Notes under the pieces: generated by a model | The model's database searches: none | What the model was told of the DNA's origin: nothing | Seen by the model: the letters and a program-made list of their open reading frames with translations, nothing else | Part shown: piece after piece, positions 6,924 to 16,100 of the stretch | Layout of the letters: each line of letters starts with the position of its first letter | Position numbering within the stretch: the first letter of the stretch is position 1 | DNA from: an uncultured Methanobrevibacter sp. | GTDB taxonomy: Archaea; Methanobacteriota; Methanobacteria; Methanobacteriales; Methanobacteriaceae | Length of the DNA: 16,959 bases | Assembly: GCA_900319985.1 (NCBI GenBank) | Contig: ONQL01000062.1 | Coordinates: forward strand, 1 to 16,959 | Direction of reading: 5' to 3' | Translations under genes and position numbers: made by a program

Positions 6924-9204
6924 ATGGAAAGAAGTTCTGAAATCGGAAATAACTTAAATGAATCCGTTAAAATAAACGTGGAGAAAAATAACGGAATTAA
7001 AGAAAGATTCAGTTATGAAAAATTAGTAAAATCATTAGTTATGGTTGAAACTCCATTCTTTGAATCTGATAAGATTGTAGCTACTGTCGTTTCACAATTA
7101 TATGATGGAATTACAACCAAAGAAATCAAAAAGATTGTTTACGAATGTCTTGAAGATATAGACACAGAAATCGCAAACAAATATTTGGCAAGTACACAAT
7201 TGAAAGTACGTACCTCAAGAGACACAATCGAAGCATTTGATTTGTCCAGAATCGCCAACACATTAATTGAAGAAACCGGCGCTAGCCAAGAAACTGCTTT
7301 TGAAATCGCAACCGAAACTTGGAAAGAACTCAAAAAGTTAAACGTAGAGTACTTGACTGCTCCAATGATCAGAGAAATGGTCAACACAAAATTAATCGAA
7401 TACGGACTGGAAGACTTAAGAAGCCGTTACACCCGTTTAGGTATTCCTGTATACAACATTACCTCTTTAATCGAAAACGGTAACAGAGATAACGCAAACA
7501 TGATTCACAACCCTGAAAGTATTACTTTTAAAAATGCTACCGGCACACTTGGCAGACGCACATATGGCCGGTGACATCCACATTCACGATTTGGAATTCT
7601 TCGCAGGCAGACCTTTAAACTGCATGCAACATGACATAAGAACATTCATCAAATATGGACTTAAAGTAGACGGTACCGGTGACCACACCTCCATTGCAGG
7701 TGCACCTAACCACATGGAAACTTTAATGAACCACACTGGTGAAATCATGCTTGCAGCACAACAAAACATGTCTGGAGGACAAGGAATGTCCTTATGGAAT
7801 GTGTTTGTAGCACCGTTTGCAAGAGGAAGAACCTATGATGAAATCAAACAAGCTGTTCAAATGCTCGTCTACAACCTAAACATGGCATACGCAGCAAGAG
7901 GTTCACAAGTGCCTTTCACAAGTATGGCATTGGAATTCGGTGTTCCTGATTTCTTAAAAGATGAAACCGCATACGGACCAAAAGGCCAAGTTGTCGGAAC
8001 TTACGCTGACTTTGAAGAAGAAACCAGATTAATCCAAAGAGCTTTTACTGAAACCTTACTCGCTGGAGACAATGAAGGTAAACCTCATTTATTCCCAAAC
8101 ACAATTTACACCTTAAGACCTGAAACAATGACCAGTGAATATGATGAAGACATCAGATTAGTTCATGAATTGTCCGCAAAGTACGGTTCATCCTACTTTG
8201 TGAACATGTTCCCTGAATACAGAGGACAAATGGCAAACTACATGGGATGCAGAACCTGTTTACAGGACACCTGGACCGGTGACTGGGATCAAGATTGTTT
8301 AAGAACCGGTAACCTCGCATACGTAACCTTAAACTTCCCAAGAATCGGATACCAATCCAAAGATGAATCTCAAGTATTCGAATACTTAGATGAATACATG
8401 GACCTGGCAACTGAAACCTTGATGCTCAGAAGAGAACAAGGATTGAAATGTTTAAACGATTTCCACATATTGCCATTCCTAAAACAGCAAGTTGCTGAAG
8501 ACTCATATTACAGAATCCAAAACTCAACCTTATCCTTCGGTTTCGTTGGACTCAACGAAATGTTATTATCCTTATTCGGTGAAGGCATTGAAAACCCAGA
8601 TGCAAATAAATTTGGTGTAAAATGTCTTGAATACGTAAATGACAGAGCTAAAAAATTACAGGAAGAAACCGGACTCAGATGGAGTGTTCTTCAAACCCCT
8701 GCAGAATCTACCGCATACAGATTTGCAACACTTGACAAAAAACAATTCGGCGATGAAGCTATTGTACAAGGTGAAGGAAACGCTAACTACTACACCAACT
8801 CTTCCCACGTACCAGTAGACACTGGAGCATCATTGATTGAAAAAATCAAAATTGAAGAACAATACCACAGCTTAACTCCAGGTGGACACATCTTCCATGC
8901 CTTCATGGGAGAGTCCTACTCCGATCCGGATTCATTAATGAGCTTAACTCATAAAATTGCTAAAAAATCAGATATCGGATTCTGGGCTTACAGCTCAGCA
9001 TTAAGTTTCTGTCTAAAATGTAAAACCTTAATGAAAGGATTAAATACTACCTGCCCTACTTGCGGTGAAAGCGAAGACGTAGAATGGTATGACAGAATTA
9101 CCGGATACGTACAACAAGTAGGACGTGCAAAATCCGCTTCCGGCGGATGGAACCCAGGTAAACGTCAAGAATTAATTGACAGAAGAAGATTTGAAGATAA
9201 CTAA
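6924..9204 (+). pseudogene. nrdD: Anaerobic (class III) ribonucleotide reductase, broken by an out-of-frame deletion
   Basis: NrdD reduces ribonucleoside triphosphates to deoxy forms using an oxygen-sensitive glycyl radical made by NrdG (not in the window). ATG 6924 is preceded by GGTGG. The first frame (6924-7574, 216 residues) holds two ATP-cone-like segments and ends NPESI, then garbage and a stop. The second frame (open from 7504, matching from about 7519 to 9204) resumes at LLLKMLPAHLADAHM and holds the catalytic barrel: cysteine codons 7621-7623 (PLNCMQHD) and 8248-8250 (MGCRTC), four zinc cysteines (codons at 9010, 9019, 9052, 9061), and the radical glycine at 9103-9105 (ITGYVQQ). About 12 residues normally lying between NPES and the LLxxLP segment are missing, so this is a deletion plus frameshift, not a simple slip. 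Both parts are otherwise well conserved, so the lesion is recent or an assembly error. A split two-polypeptide enzyme is possible but less likely. Confidence 0.85.
7517..7530 (+). other. Frameshift/deletion junction within nrdD
   Basis: Upstream frame reads NPES-I; downstream frame reads V-L-L-L-K-M-L-P from GTA at 7519. The string GTATT (7519-7523) can belong to either side: AGT-ATT of the first frame and GTA-TT of the second. That fits a deletion between two short GTATT repeats. Restoring the frame needs a missing length of 2 modulo 3; 41 bases (the 5-base repeat plus 12 codons) would fit. The exact size cannot be read from this window. Confidence 0.7.
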
Positions 9205-9219
9205 ATTCAGTTATCTTTT
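9195..9219 (+). terminator. Hairpin terminator after nrdD
   Basis: An 8-base stem, AGATAACT (9195-9202) and AGTTATCT (9209-9216), with a 6-base loop, followed by a T run and a second one at about 9227-9234. The stem starts in the last codons of nrdD and spans its stop codon. Confidence 0.65.
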
Positions 9220-9289
9220 CCACCTTATTTTTTTAACCACAAAGCCATCTACATATATTTTTGACAAATATCGCCATCAAACTGAATGA

Positions 9290-9297
9290 TTTAAATA
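9290..9297 (+). promoter_or_regulatory. TATA box for the cysteine-peptidase adhesin
   Basis: TTTAAATA about 50 bases upstream of the preferred ATG at 9347, with a predicted start near 9320. The proximal leader contains GGATGAGAG as ribosome binding site. No MsvR-like inverted repeat is present here. Confidence 0.5.
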
Positions 9298-9346
9298 TTT
9301 TAATCCATTAAATATAACAATTGTAAACATAATGGATGAGAGTATT

Positions 9347-12300
9347 ATGAAATCAAATAAAATCATAGCATTCACTATCATGTTGTTTGTTTTATTAATT
9401 TCAGTTACTGCAATATCAGCAGCTGACTTGAACAATACAAATACCGTGGCAGATGATGTTTTAAAAGAGAATGACGTGAAAAACAATACGTTTCTAGATT
9501 TATGGGCAGATATAGGGATTTCAGAATCAAAAATTGACTTTGATACAGATTACAAGTTCAACCGTACAACTGATGAGCACTATACCGGTGGAATTGAAAT
9601 AAATAAGTTTAGCTATGAAATAAATGGTAATAATCATGTAATCGACTGTAACAATCAGGCTAGAGCATTTAATTTTACCGGCGCGGGAACCCTAACAATA
9701 AATAATTTAATTATCAAGAACGGATTTAACCCTTCCGGTTCAGCAATTGCAAGTACTTCAGATTTAACATTGAATAATGTGACTTTTATAAACTGTATTG
9801 GTGATGGAACCGAGTTTAACAAAGGAGCTGTTTATGCTGTAGAAGCCACTTTAAGGTTTAACAACTGTAACTTCATTGACAACTCTGGAAATGATGGTGC
9901 TTCAATTACTGCGGAAAGTTCTAAGCTTTATATTGACAATTGTACATTTATAAGCAGTTCAAATAAAACCATCAAGGGCCAAATTTATATAATAAGTACA
10001 ACTGCAGCCATAACAAATTCCAACTTTTTGAATACCACTTCAAGATATTCAACTGCAATATTTGCTGAGACAAACTCCCCAGTAAGCATTTCCAAATCAA
10101 AATTCAAAAATTTACAGGCAAATAGAACCGCAGGAGCAATTGCCATAAAAGAAAGTTCCCGCTTAACAATATCCAACTGTGAATTTGATAATGTATCCAG
10201 CGCCAATAATGGTGGTGCTATCTTTGCAGACATCAATGGAGATGAAGAGAAACTTTATAAAAACGGCATAGTTACAATCAATCACACCAAATTCAATAAC
10301 TGTTATTCAGGATTTGGAGGAGCCATCCTTCAGCTGGGCGGAAACTTAAATATCTTTGAAACAAATTTCACTTCCAATACAGCAGAGTATGACGGCGGCG
10401 CAATCTATACAAGTTATGTCGACGTATTCATTACAAAGACAATGTTCAGATCCAATACGCTGTTGGACGAAATTTCCTACGGAGGAGCATGCTATTTTGA
10501 TATGGGAAATATATTCATAAACGGGAACGTTTTTGAAAACAATCGTGGATTTGGTGTTTCTACACTTTACGCATTCGACAGCAATTTAACTTTACAAAAT
10601 AATTACTTCAACAATCCTTCCAATGTCCCAAGCATATACACAGTATATGGAAAAATAAAATCAAATAAAGGAAATGACTTCAGCAACGATAAGAGGTCCT
10701 TCAACAATAAGGATACATCCTACAATTTCGAAAATACAGCAAAACCGTTTGAAACTATTGATACAACTTATCCTAGTACTGCTGAAGTAAAATTTGATTT
10801 AAGAGACTATGGTTGGGTTACCCCCGTCAAAGATCAAGGATTTATGGGTTCTTGTTGGGTGTACGGTAATTTTGCAGCTTTGGAATCTGCATTGCTCAGG
10901 TATACAAATAAAACTTACTCATTATCCGTAAATAATGCTAAAAATATTCCCCTCCAGTATTCAAAATACGGAAAATTAAATACTGTCGAAGGAGCATCTT
11001 ACTTTGCTTCCTGGTCTTATTTGATTGATTGGTTAGGAGTCTTCCCTGAAGAATATGAAGAGTATGATGAACTAGGCAAAATTTCTCCAGTCGTAATAAC
11101 TCCCGATGATTTGCACATTCAAAATGTAGTTGTTATACCTGAAAGTAAAAAACCTGGAGACAATATGAAATCAATCAAAAGTGCTCTAGTTAAATATGGC
11201 GCTGTAGCGGTTAGTCATTTGGCAGATTTTAATGAAAGTAAATATTATAACCCTGTCAATGCTGCACAATATTATTACGGAAAATCAACATCTACAGACC
11301 ATAGAGTTTGCATTGTAGGATGGGATGACAGTTATTCCAAAGCCAATTTCCTTAACACCCCACCAGGCGATGGTGCATGGATTGTTAAAAATAGCTGGGG
11401 AAGCGACTGGGGAGATGGAGGATATTTCTATATCTCCTATTACGATACCACTATTGGAACAAGACTTCCAGGCGTTGCCTATGTCATTACCAATGAGTCC
11501 TACGATAAGATTTATCAAAATGACATCGGTGGAGAACTTGCCAGGTATCCAAAAATTCCACTGTATCTCAGTGAATTTACCGCCGAAGAAGACACATTGA
11601 TTGCAGCTGTTGGAACCCAATTTGAAAAAGCAGGGCTGCCCTATACTTTTGGAATAGGTGTAAATGGTATTTTACTCCTTACACAATCAGGCAAAAGTAA
11701 ATATGGAGGATATGAAACAATCCAACTGGATAAGCTTGTCCAACTCAAAAAAGGGGACAAGTTTAGAGTAATATTTTCAAATACACTGTTCGCTGTTGAG
11801 GACACTAGAATTCCTGTTCAATCCGGAAAAAGCTATTATAGTGTGGATGGAGGAGACACCTTGAAAGACCTTAAAATCTTTAACTCCATAGCCCTTGTGA
11901 AAGCATACACAATTGACGATGTTAAAATCACTAAAAACCTGGTGAAATATTATAGCGATAAAACTCCATTTACTGCAAAAGTCGGTGCAGGAAAAAAGGT
12001 TACTTTCGTATTCAACAAAAAGAAATATACCAGAACCGCAGGCTCTGACGGATTGGCTAAACTTAGCATAAACTCCAAACCAGGAGGATACAGCATCACA
12101 ACAATATTCGGCAAAACCAAAATTGTGAGCTATATCAAAATAAAAAATACGGTAATTTCAAAAAATGTTGCAAGAGGATACAACAGCAACTATAATTATA
12201 AGGTGAAACTGGTGAATTCCGCTGGAAAGGCATTAGCCAAAACCAAGGTTAAAGTATCCATCAATGGCAAATCCAAAACATATACAACTGACAAATCAGG

Positions 12301-12937
12301 ATACATAACCATTAAATTTAAAAAATTAACAAAAACACAAACAGTTTCGGTTAAAAATCCAAAAACCAAAGAGGTAAAGAAAACCAAAATCAAGGTTGTC
12401 TCAAGGTTCAGCGGTGCTAAAAACGTTGTAATGTATTACTTTGACGGACATAAGTTTAAAGCAAAAATTATTGGTGATAACGGTAAGGCAGTGAGTAAAA
12501 ACAAGATAGTTAAAGTCAAATTTAACAAGAAAAGCTACAAATTAAAAACAAATGCCAAAGGCTATATTTCCTTTACAATACCCAAAACAGCAACACCTGG
12601 AAAATACAAACTAACAGCCACCTACAAAGGTCAAACTATCAAAAAAACCGTTAAAGTAAAACAAAACCTTAAAACAAAAAAATACTCAGTGAAAAAATCC
12701 GCCAAAAAGCTCAATGTAAAAGCAACAGTTAAAAACGGCAAAAACCCTATTGACGACATACCAGTGATATTCAAATTTAATGGTGGAAAATACATAGCAA
12801 AAACCGACAAACATGGAAACGCCATATTCCCGCTCAATAAAAAAATCATCAGCAAACTCAAAGCGGGCAAGACGTATACAATGAAATTTAGCATCTACAA
12901 AAACACCATAAAAACAACTTTAAAAGTTAAAGCTTAA
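9347..12937 (+). CDS. Secreted adhesin-like protein with papain-type (C1A) cysteine peptidase domain
   Basis: A secreted surface protein of 1196 residues. ATG 9347 is preferred over the in-frame ATG at 9332 because GGATGAGAG precedes it and the product then begins with a classic signal peptide (MKSNK, a hydrophobic core, cleavage near ISAAD). Residues about 45-455 are beta-helix/polymorphic repeats with GGAIF, GGAILQ, GGAIYT and GGACYF turns. A C1A peptidase follows (about 480-720): oxyanion Gln497 in KDQG, catalytic Cys503 in GSCW, His652 in DHRVCIVGW, Asn682 in VKNSWGSDWGDGGYF, all intact. Next is a region (about 725-855) like the lectin-like domain often found after such peptidases. Four Lys-rich Ig-like repeats of about 80-87 residues start near 858, 936, 1023 and 1110. 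No membrane anchor or sortase motif is seen; wall retention is probably through the repeats. Likely role: degrading or binding proteins at the cell surface. It is not a C71 pseudomurein endopeptidase by its motifs. Confidence 0.88.
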   Translation: MKSNKIIAFTIMLFVLLISVTAISAADLNNTNTVADDVLKENDVKNNTFLDLWADIGISESKIDFDTDYKFNRTTDEHYTGGIEINKFSYEINGNNHVIDCNNQARAFNFTGAGTLTINNLIIKNGFNPSGSAIASTSDLTLNNVTFINCIGDGTEFNKGAVYAVEATLRFNNCNFIDNSGNDGASITAESSKLYIDNCTFISSSNKTIKGQIYIISTTAAITNSNFLNTTSRYSTAIFAETNSPVSISKSKFKNLQANRTAGAIAIKESSRLTISNCEFDNVSSANNGGAIFADINGDEEKLYKNGIVTINHTKFNNCYSGFGGAILQLGGNLNIFETNFTSNTAEYDGGAIYTSYVDVFITKTMFRSNTLLDEISYGGACYFDMGNIFINGNVFENNRGFGVSTLYAFDSNLTLQNNYFNNPSNVPSIYTVYGKIKSNKGNDFSNDKRSFNNKDTSYNFENTAKPFETIDTTYPSTAEVKFDLRDYGWVTPVKDQGFMGSCWVYGNFAALESALLRYTNKTYSLSVNNAKNIPLQYSKYGKLNTVEGASYFASWSYLIDWLGVFPEEYEEYDELGKISPVVITPDDLHIQNVVVIPESKKPGDNMKSIKSALVKYGAVAVSHLADFNESKYYNPVNAAQYYYGKSTSTDHRVCIVGWDDSYSKANFLNTPPGDGAWIVKNSWGSDWGDGGYFYISYYDTTIGTRLPGVAYVITNESYDKIYQNDIGGELARYPKIPLYLSEFTAEEDTLIAAVGTQFEKAGLPYTFGIGVNGILLLTQSGKSKYGGYETIQLDKLVQLKKGDKFRVIFSNTLFAVEDTRIPVQSGKSYYSVDGGDTLKDLKIFNSIALVKAYTIDDVKITKNLVKYYSDKTPFTAKVGAGKKVTFVFNKKKYTRTAGSDGLAKLSINSKPGGYSITTIFGKTKIVSYIKIKNTVISKNVARGYNSNYNYKVKLVNSAGKALAKTKVKVSINGKSKTYTTDKSGYITIKFKKLTKTQTVSVKNPKTKEVKKTKIKVVSRFSGAKNVVMYYFDGHKFKAKIIGDNGKAVSKNKIVKVKFNKKSYKLKTNAKGYISFTIPKTATPGKYKLTATYKGQTIKKTVKVKQNLKTKKYSVKKSAKKLNVKATVKNGKNPIDDIPVIFKFNGGKYIAKTDKHGNAIFPLNKKIISKLKAGKTYTMKFSIYKNTIKTTLKVKA

Positions 12938-12965
12938 GAGGAATCATCATTCCTCTACTTTTCTT
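12937..12965 (+). terminator. Hairpin terminator after the adhesin
   Basis: A perfect 8-base stem AGAGGAAT (12937-12944) and ATTCCTCT (12949-12956) with loop CATC, followed by ACTTTTCTT. It overlaps the last base of the stop codon and separates the adhesin from the NRPS. Confidence 0.75.
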
Positions 12966-13056
12966 ATTTTAAAAATAATATTTAATACAACTTATATCCA
13001 ACTATTTTTTTAACTTATATTCAAAATTCCACATGAAAAGTGAATAAAATAGAAAA

Positions 13057-13068
13057 TATTTATTTAAA
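13057..13068 (+). promoter_or_regulatory. Probable TATA box for the NRPS gene
   Basis: TATTTATTTAAA lies about 46-57 bases before the NRPS ATG, predicting a start near 13090 and a short leader containing GAGAGGAT (13103-13110). A second A/T element (13087-13100) is too close to the ATG unless the message is leaderless. The preceding terminator means the NRPS has its own promoter. Confidence 0.5.
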
Positions 13069-13113
13069 AAAAAAAACAAATTTTTCTATATAATATTTAA
13101 ATGAGAGGATATT

Positions 13114-16100
13114 ATGGTTGATAAAAATTTGAATTACAACAAATACTTTTTGAGAATCATCAAAGATTTTGATGAATCAACAATACTTAACCCGAATTTA
13201 AATGGTCAAAACAGCCCTAAATTAAATTCAGAGGAATTAAAAATAAAAAATGATGAAATAAAAGAAATTTGCAAAAATCATGCCATTTCTGAAAATATTC
13301 TTTTTTTGGCTGGTGTGTCACTGGCATTGAACAAGTTTAACTTTTCAGATAAAAATTTAATATTTCATGGAAACAACATAATTTTCACAACCAATTTTGA
13401 AAAAAGAAACATTGCAATAAAGGATTACCTGCTGCAGATTCAAAAGAATTGGGAAGAAAATTTAAAGTATGTTCATTTCCCAACTGATGAAATACTTGAG
13501 GAATATAATCTCAAACCAGAATTCTACTATTCATTTAATGAAGATTTGGATTTAAATTCATTTAAACGCAAATATGACTTTTACTTATCCATCACACAAA
13601 ACGGCGATGAATTCCTGTTATCAGCTTCATATAATAATCAGTTATATTCTGACGAATACGTCAAAACATTCTTAAAAAGTATCAACACAATCTTAAACAA
13701 ATTTTTATCCTCAGACAATACCAAATCCACTCTGTCAGACATTTCTATTCTCAGCGAAGATGAAAACATTCAGATTAAAGAAGTGGAAATTCCTTTCATC
13801 CACAAGCGCTTTGAAAAGCAAGTTGAAACAAATCCAGACAACATGGCACTTATCTCAAACGATGAAAGATTGACCTACAGCGAACTTAACAATAAAGCTA
13901 ATAGGATTGCCAACGGCCTTATAAAAAATGGAATAAAAGCAAAAAGCAATGTTCTGGTAATGCTTCCAAGAAATAGCGATTTGATTGCATCAATCATAGG
14001 TATTCTAAAGGCAGGCTGCGCATATATTCCAATTGACCCGTCATATCCACAAGAAAGGATAAGATACATTTACGAAAACAGCAAAGCAGATTATATAATT
14101 ACCGACCGTGATTTGAAAGGTTCAATTAATATTAATGAATTGCTTGAAGAAGAAAACGGTGAAAATCCTAATGTCAAAATTGATGCTGATGATTTAGCAT
14201 ATGTCATTTATACATCAGGTTCTACAGGAAATCCAAAAGGAGTAATGGGAAGCCATAAAAACATCACAAGCGTATTTTCCGAAGATGAAAACAATGAAAT
14301 CTATAACGAATATGTGAAGATGAACAGGAATCTTGGAATTTCTACTGTATCATTCGTTGCATTTTTAGTTGATTTCATGAGCCTGACATTTGGAACCACT
14401 TTAATACTTGCAAATGATAATGAAATAGAGAATATCGAATCACTGACCAGGCTGATACAGAACGAAAAACCGGATGCAATAACATTTACAACACCGTCAC
14501 GTCTTAAAGAATATTTAGAGTATGAATCATTCACAAAAGAACTCTCATCAATAGACTACATCACCATCGGTGGAGAAATGGTAACAAAAGATGTTCTATC
14601 CAAATTACCATATGACGATACCAATGTTTATATAGGTTACGGATCCACAGAAACTTCCGGATTTGCAACAGCAGAAAAAATAACCGATTTAAACAATGAT
14701 TTGACCATTGGAAAATCCGTGCACAATGTAATATCCGACGTTAGAGACATTGATGGAAAAATAGTGCCACAGGGAGTAATGGGCGAACTCTATATCGGAG
14801 GAAACGGAGTTGCAAAAGGATACTATAATCTAGATGACGAATCAAATGAATCATTCCTAACAATAAACAAGACTCCTTATTACAAAACAGGAGATTATGC
14901 AACAGAAATGCCTGACGGCAAAATAGAATTAAAAGGAAGAATAGACAACCAAATCAAACTCAGAGGACTAAGAATAGAAATCGGAGAAGTGGAATCAAAC
15001 ATCTCACAATATCCAAATATAAAAGAAAACGTTGTAGTAATCAAAAAAATCAACAACGTGGATCATCTGTGTACATACTTCACCTCCGAAGATGAAATCA
15101 ATACCAATGAACTAAAAAAATATTTAAAAGAAAGATTAACCAAATACATGATTCCGACAGTGTTTATGCAACTGGATGAACTGCCAAAAACACCAAACGG
15201 AAAAATAAGCATCAAAGAACTTCCAAAACCAAAACTTGACTTGGAAATGATTCCACCACAAACAGAAACGGAAAAAACATTATTCAAGATAGCATCCGAT
15301 ATTTCAAATACCTCCGAATTCGGTGTAACCGACGATTTATATGCAATCGGATTTACCTCATTAACATTCATGAAACTCAATGCCGCAATATACAATAAAA
15401 CAGGCATTAATTTAAACATTTCAAAATTAATCGACAATCCAACAATCACAAACATAGGCAAACTGATTGACAGTGACAAGAGTTCAGACGATTTGGACAT
15501 GATTCTAGAACAATCCAAAAATTCAATGTATATTCCATTGACTTCCAACCAATTGGGAGTGTACTATGAATGTGCTCAAAATCCCGATGAACCACAATAT
15601 AACCTTCCAAGCCTAATCAAGTTTGACAAATCAATTGATGCTGAAAAACTAAAAGAGGCAATCATCAAAACAATCGATGCATATCCTTACCTTAAAACCA
15701 GAATTGTAATGCATGGTAACCAGCTAATGCATAAACGCGATGATTCAATAGCTGTCGAAGACATACCGATTGTTGAAGTGCCATCAATCAGCGATAAGGA
15801 AATTCAAAACCTCAATACCCAAAGATTCGACTTGATGGGCGGTCAATTATTCAGAGCAAAAATTTATGTAACCGATGATGAAGTCATATTGTTCTTTGAC
15901 ATTCATCACTTAATAACAGACGGTGAATCCATCGACAGATTATTCAGAAACTTCGCTTACGCTTACGAAGGCAAAGAAATTGAAACTGAAATTTTTGACG
16001 GATATGCCAATGCATTACTTGAAGCGGAAAATGAAAACAGTGACGAGTACTTAGCTTCAGAAAGATATTTCCAGGAATTATTAACACAAGAAGTGGACTC

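Noticed and set aside
7517..7540. Programmed ribosomal frameshift in nrdD at TTTTAAAAATG
   Set aside because: A run of T then A looks slippery, but the needed shift is +1 and, even if made, the product would still lack about 12 conserved residues. A deletion explains both the frame and the missing residues.
9205..9346. MsvR-like box or small RNA between nrdD and the adhesin
   Set aside because: Only the nrdD terminator, a TATA box and a ribosome binding site are visible; no TTCG/CGAA inverted repeat.
9347..12937. Pseudomurein endoisopeptidase (C71) identity for the peptidase-adhesin
   Set aside because: The motifs (KDQG...GSCW, DHRVCIVGW, VKNSWG) are those of C1A papain-type enzymes, and no pseudomurein-binding repeats are seen.
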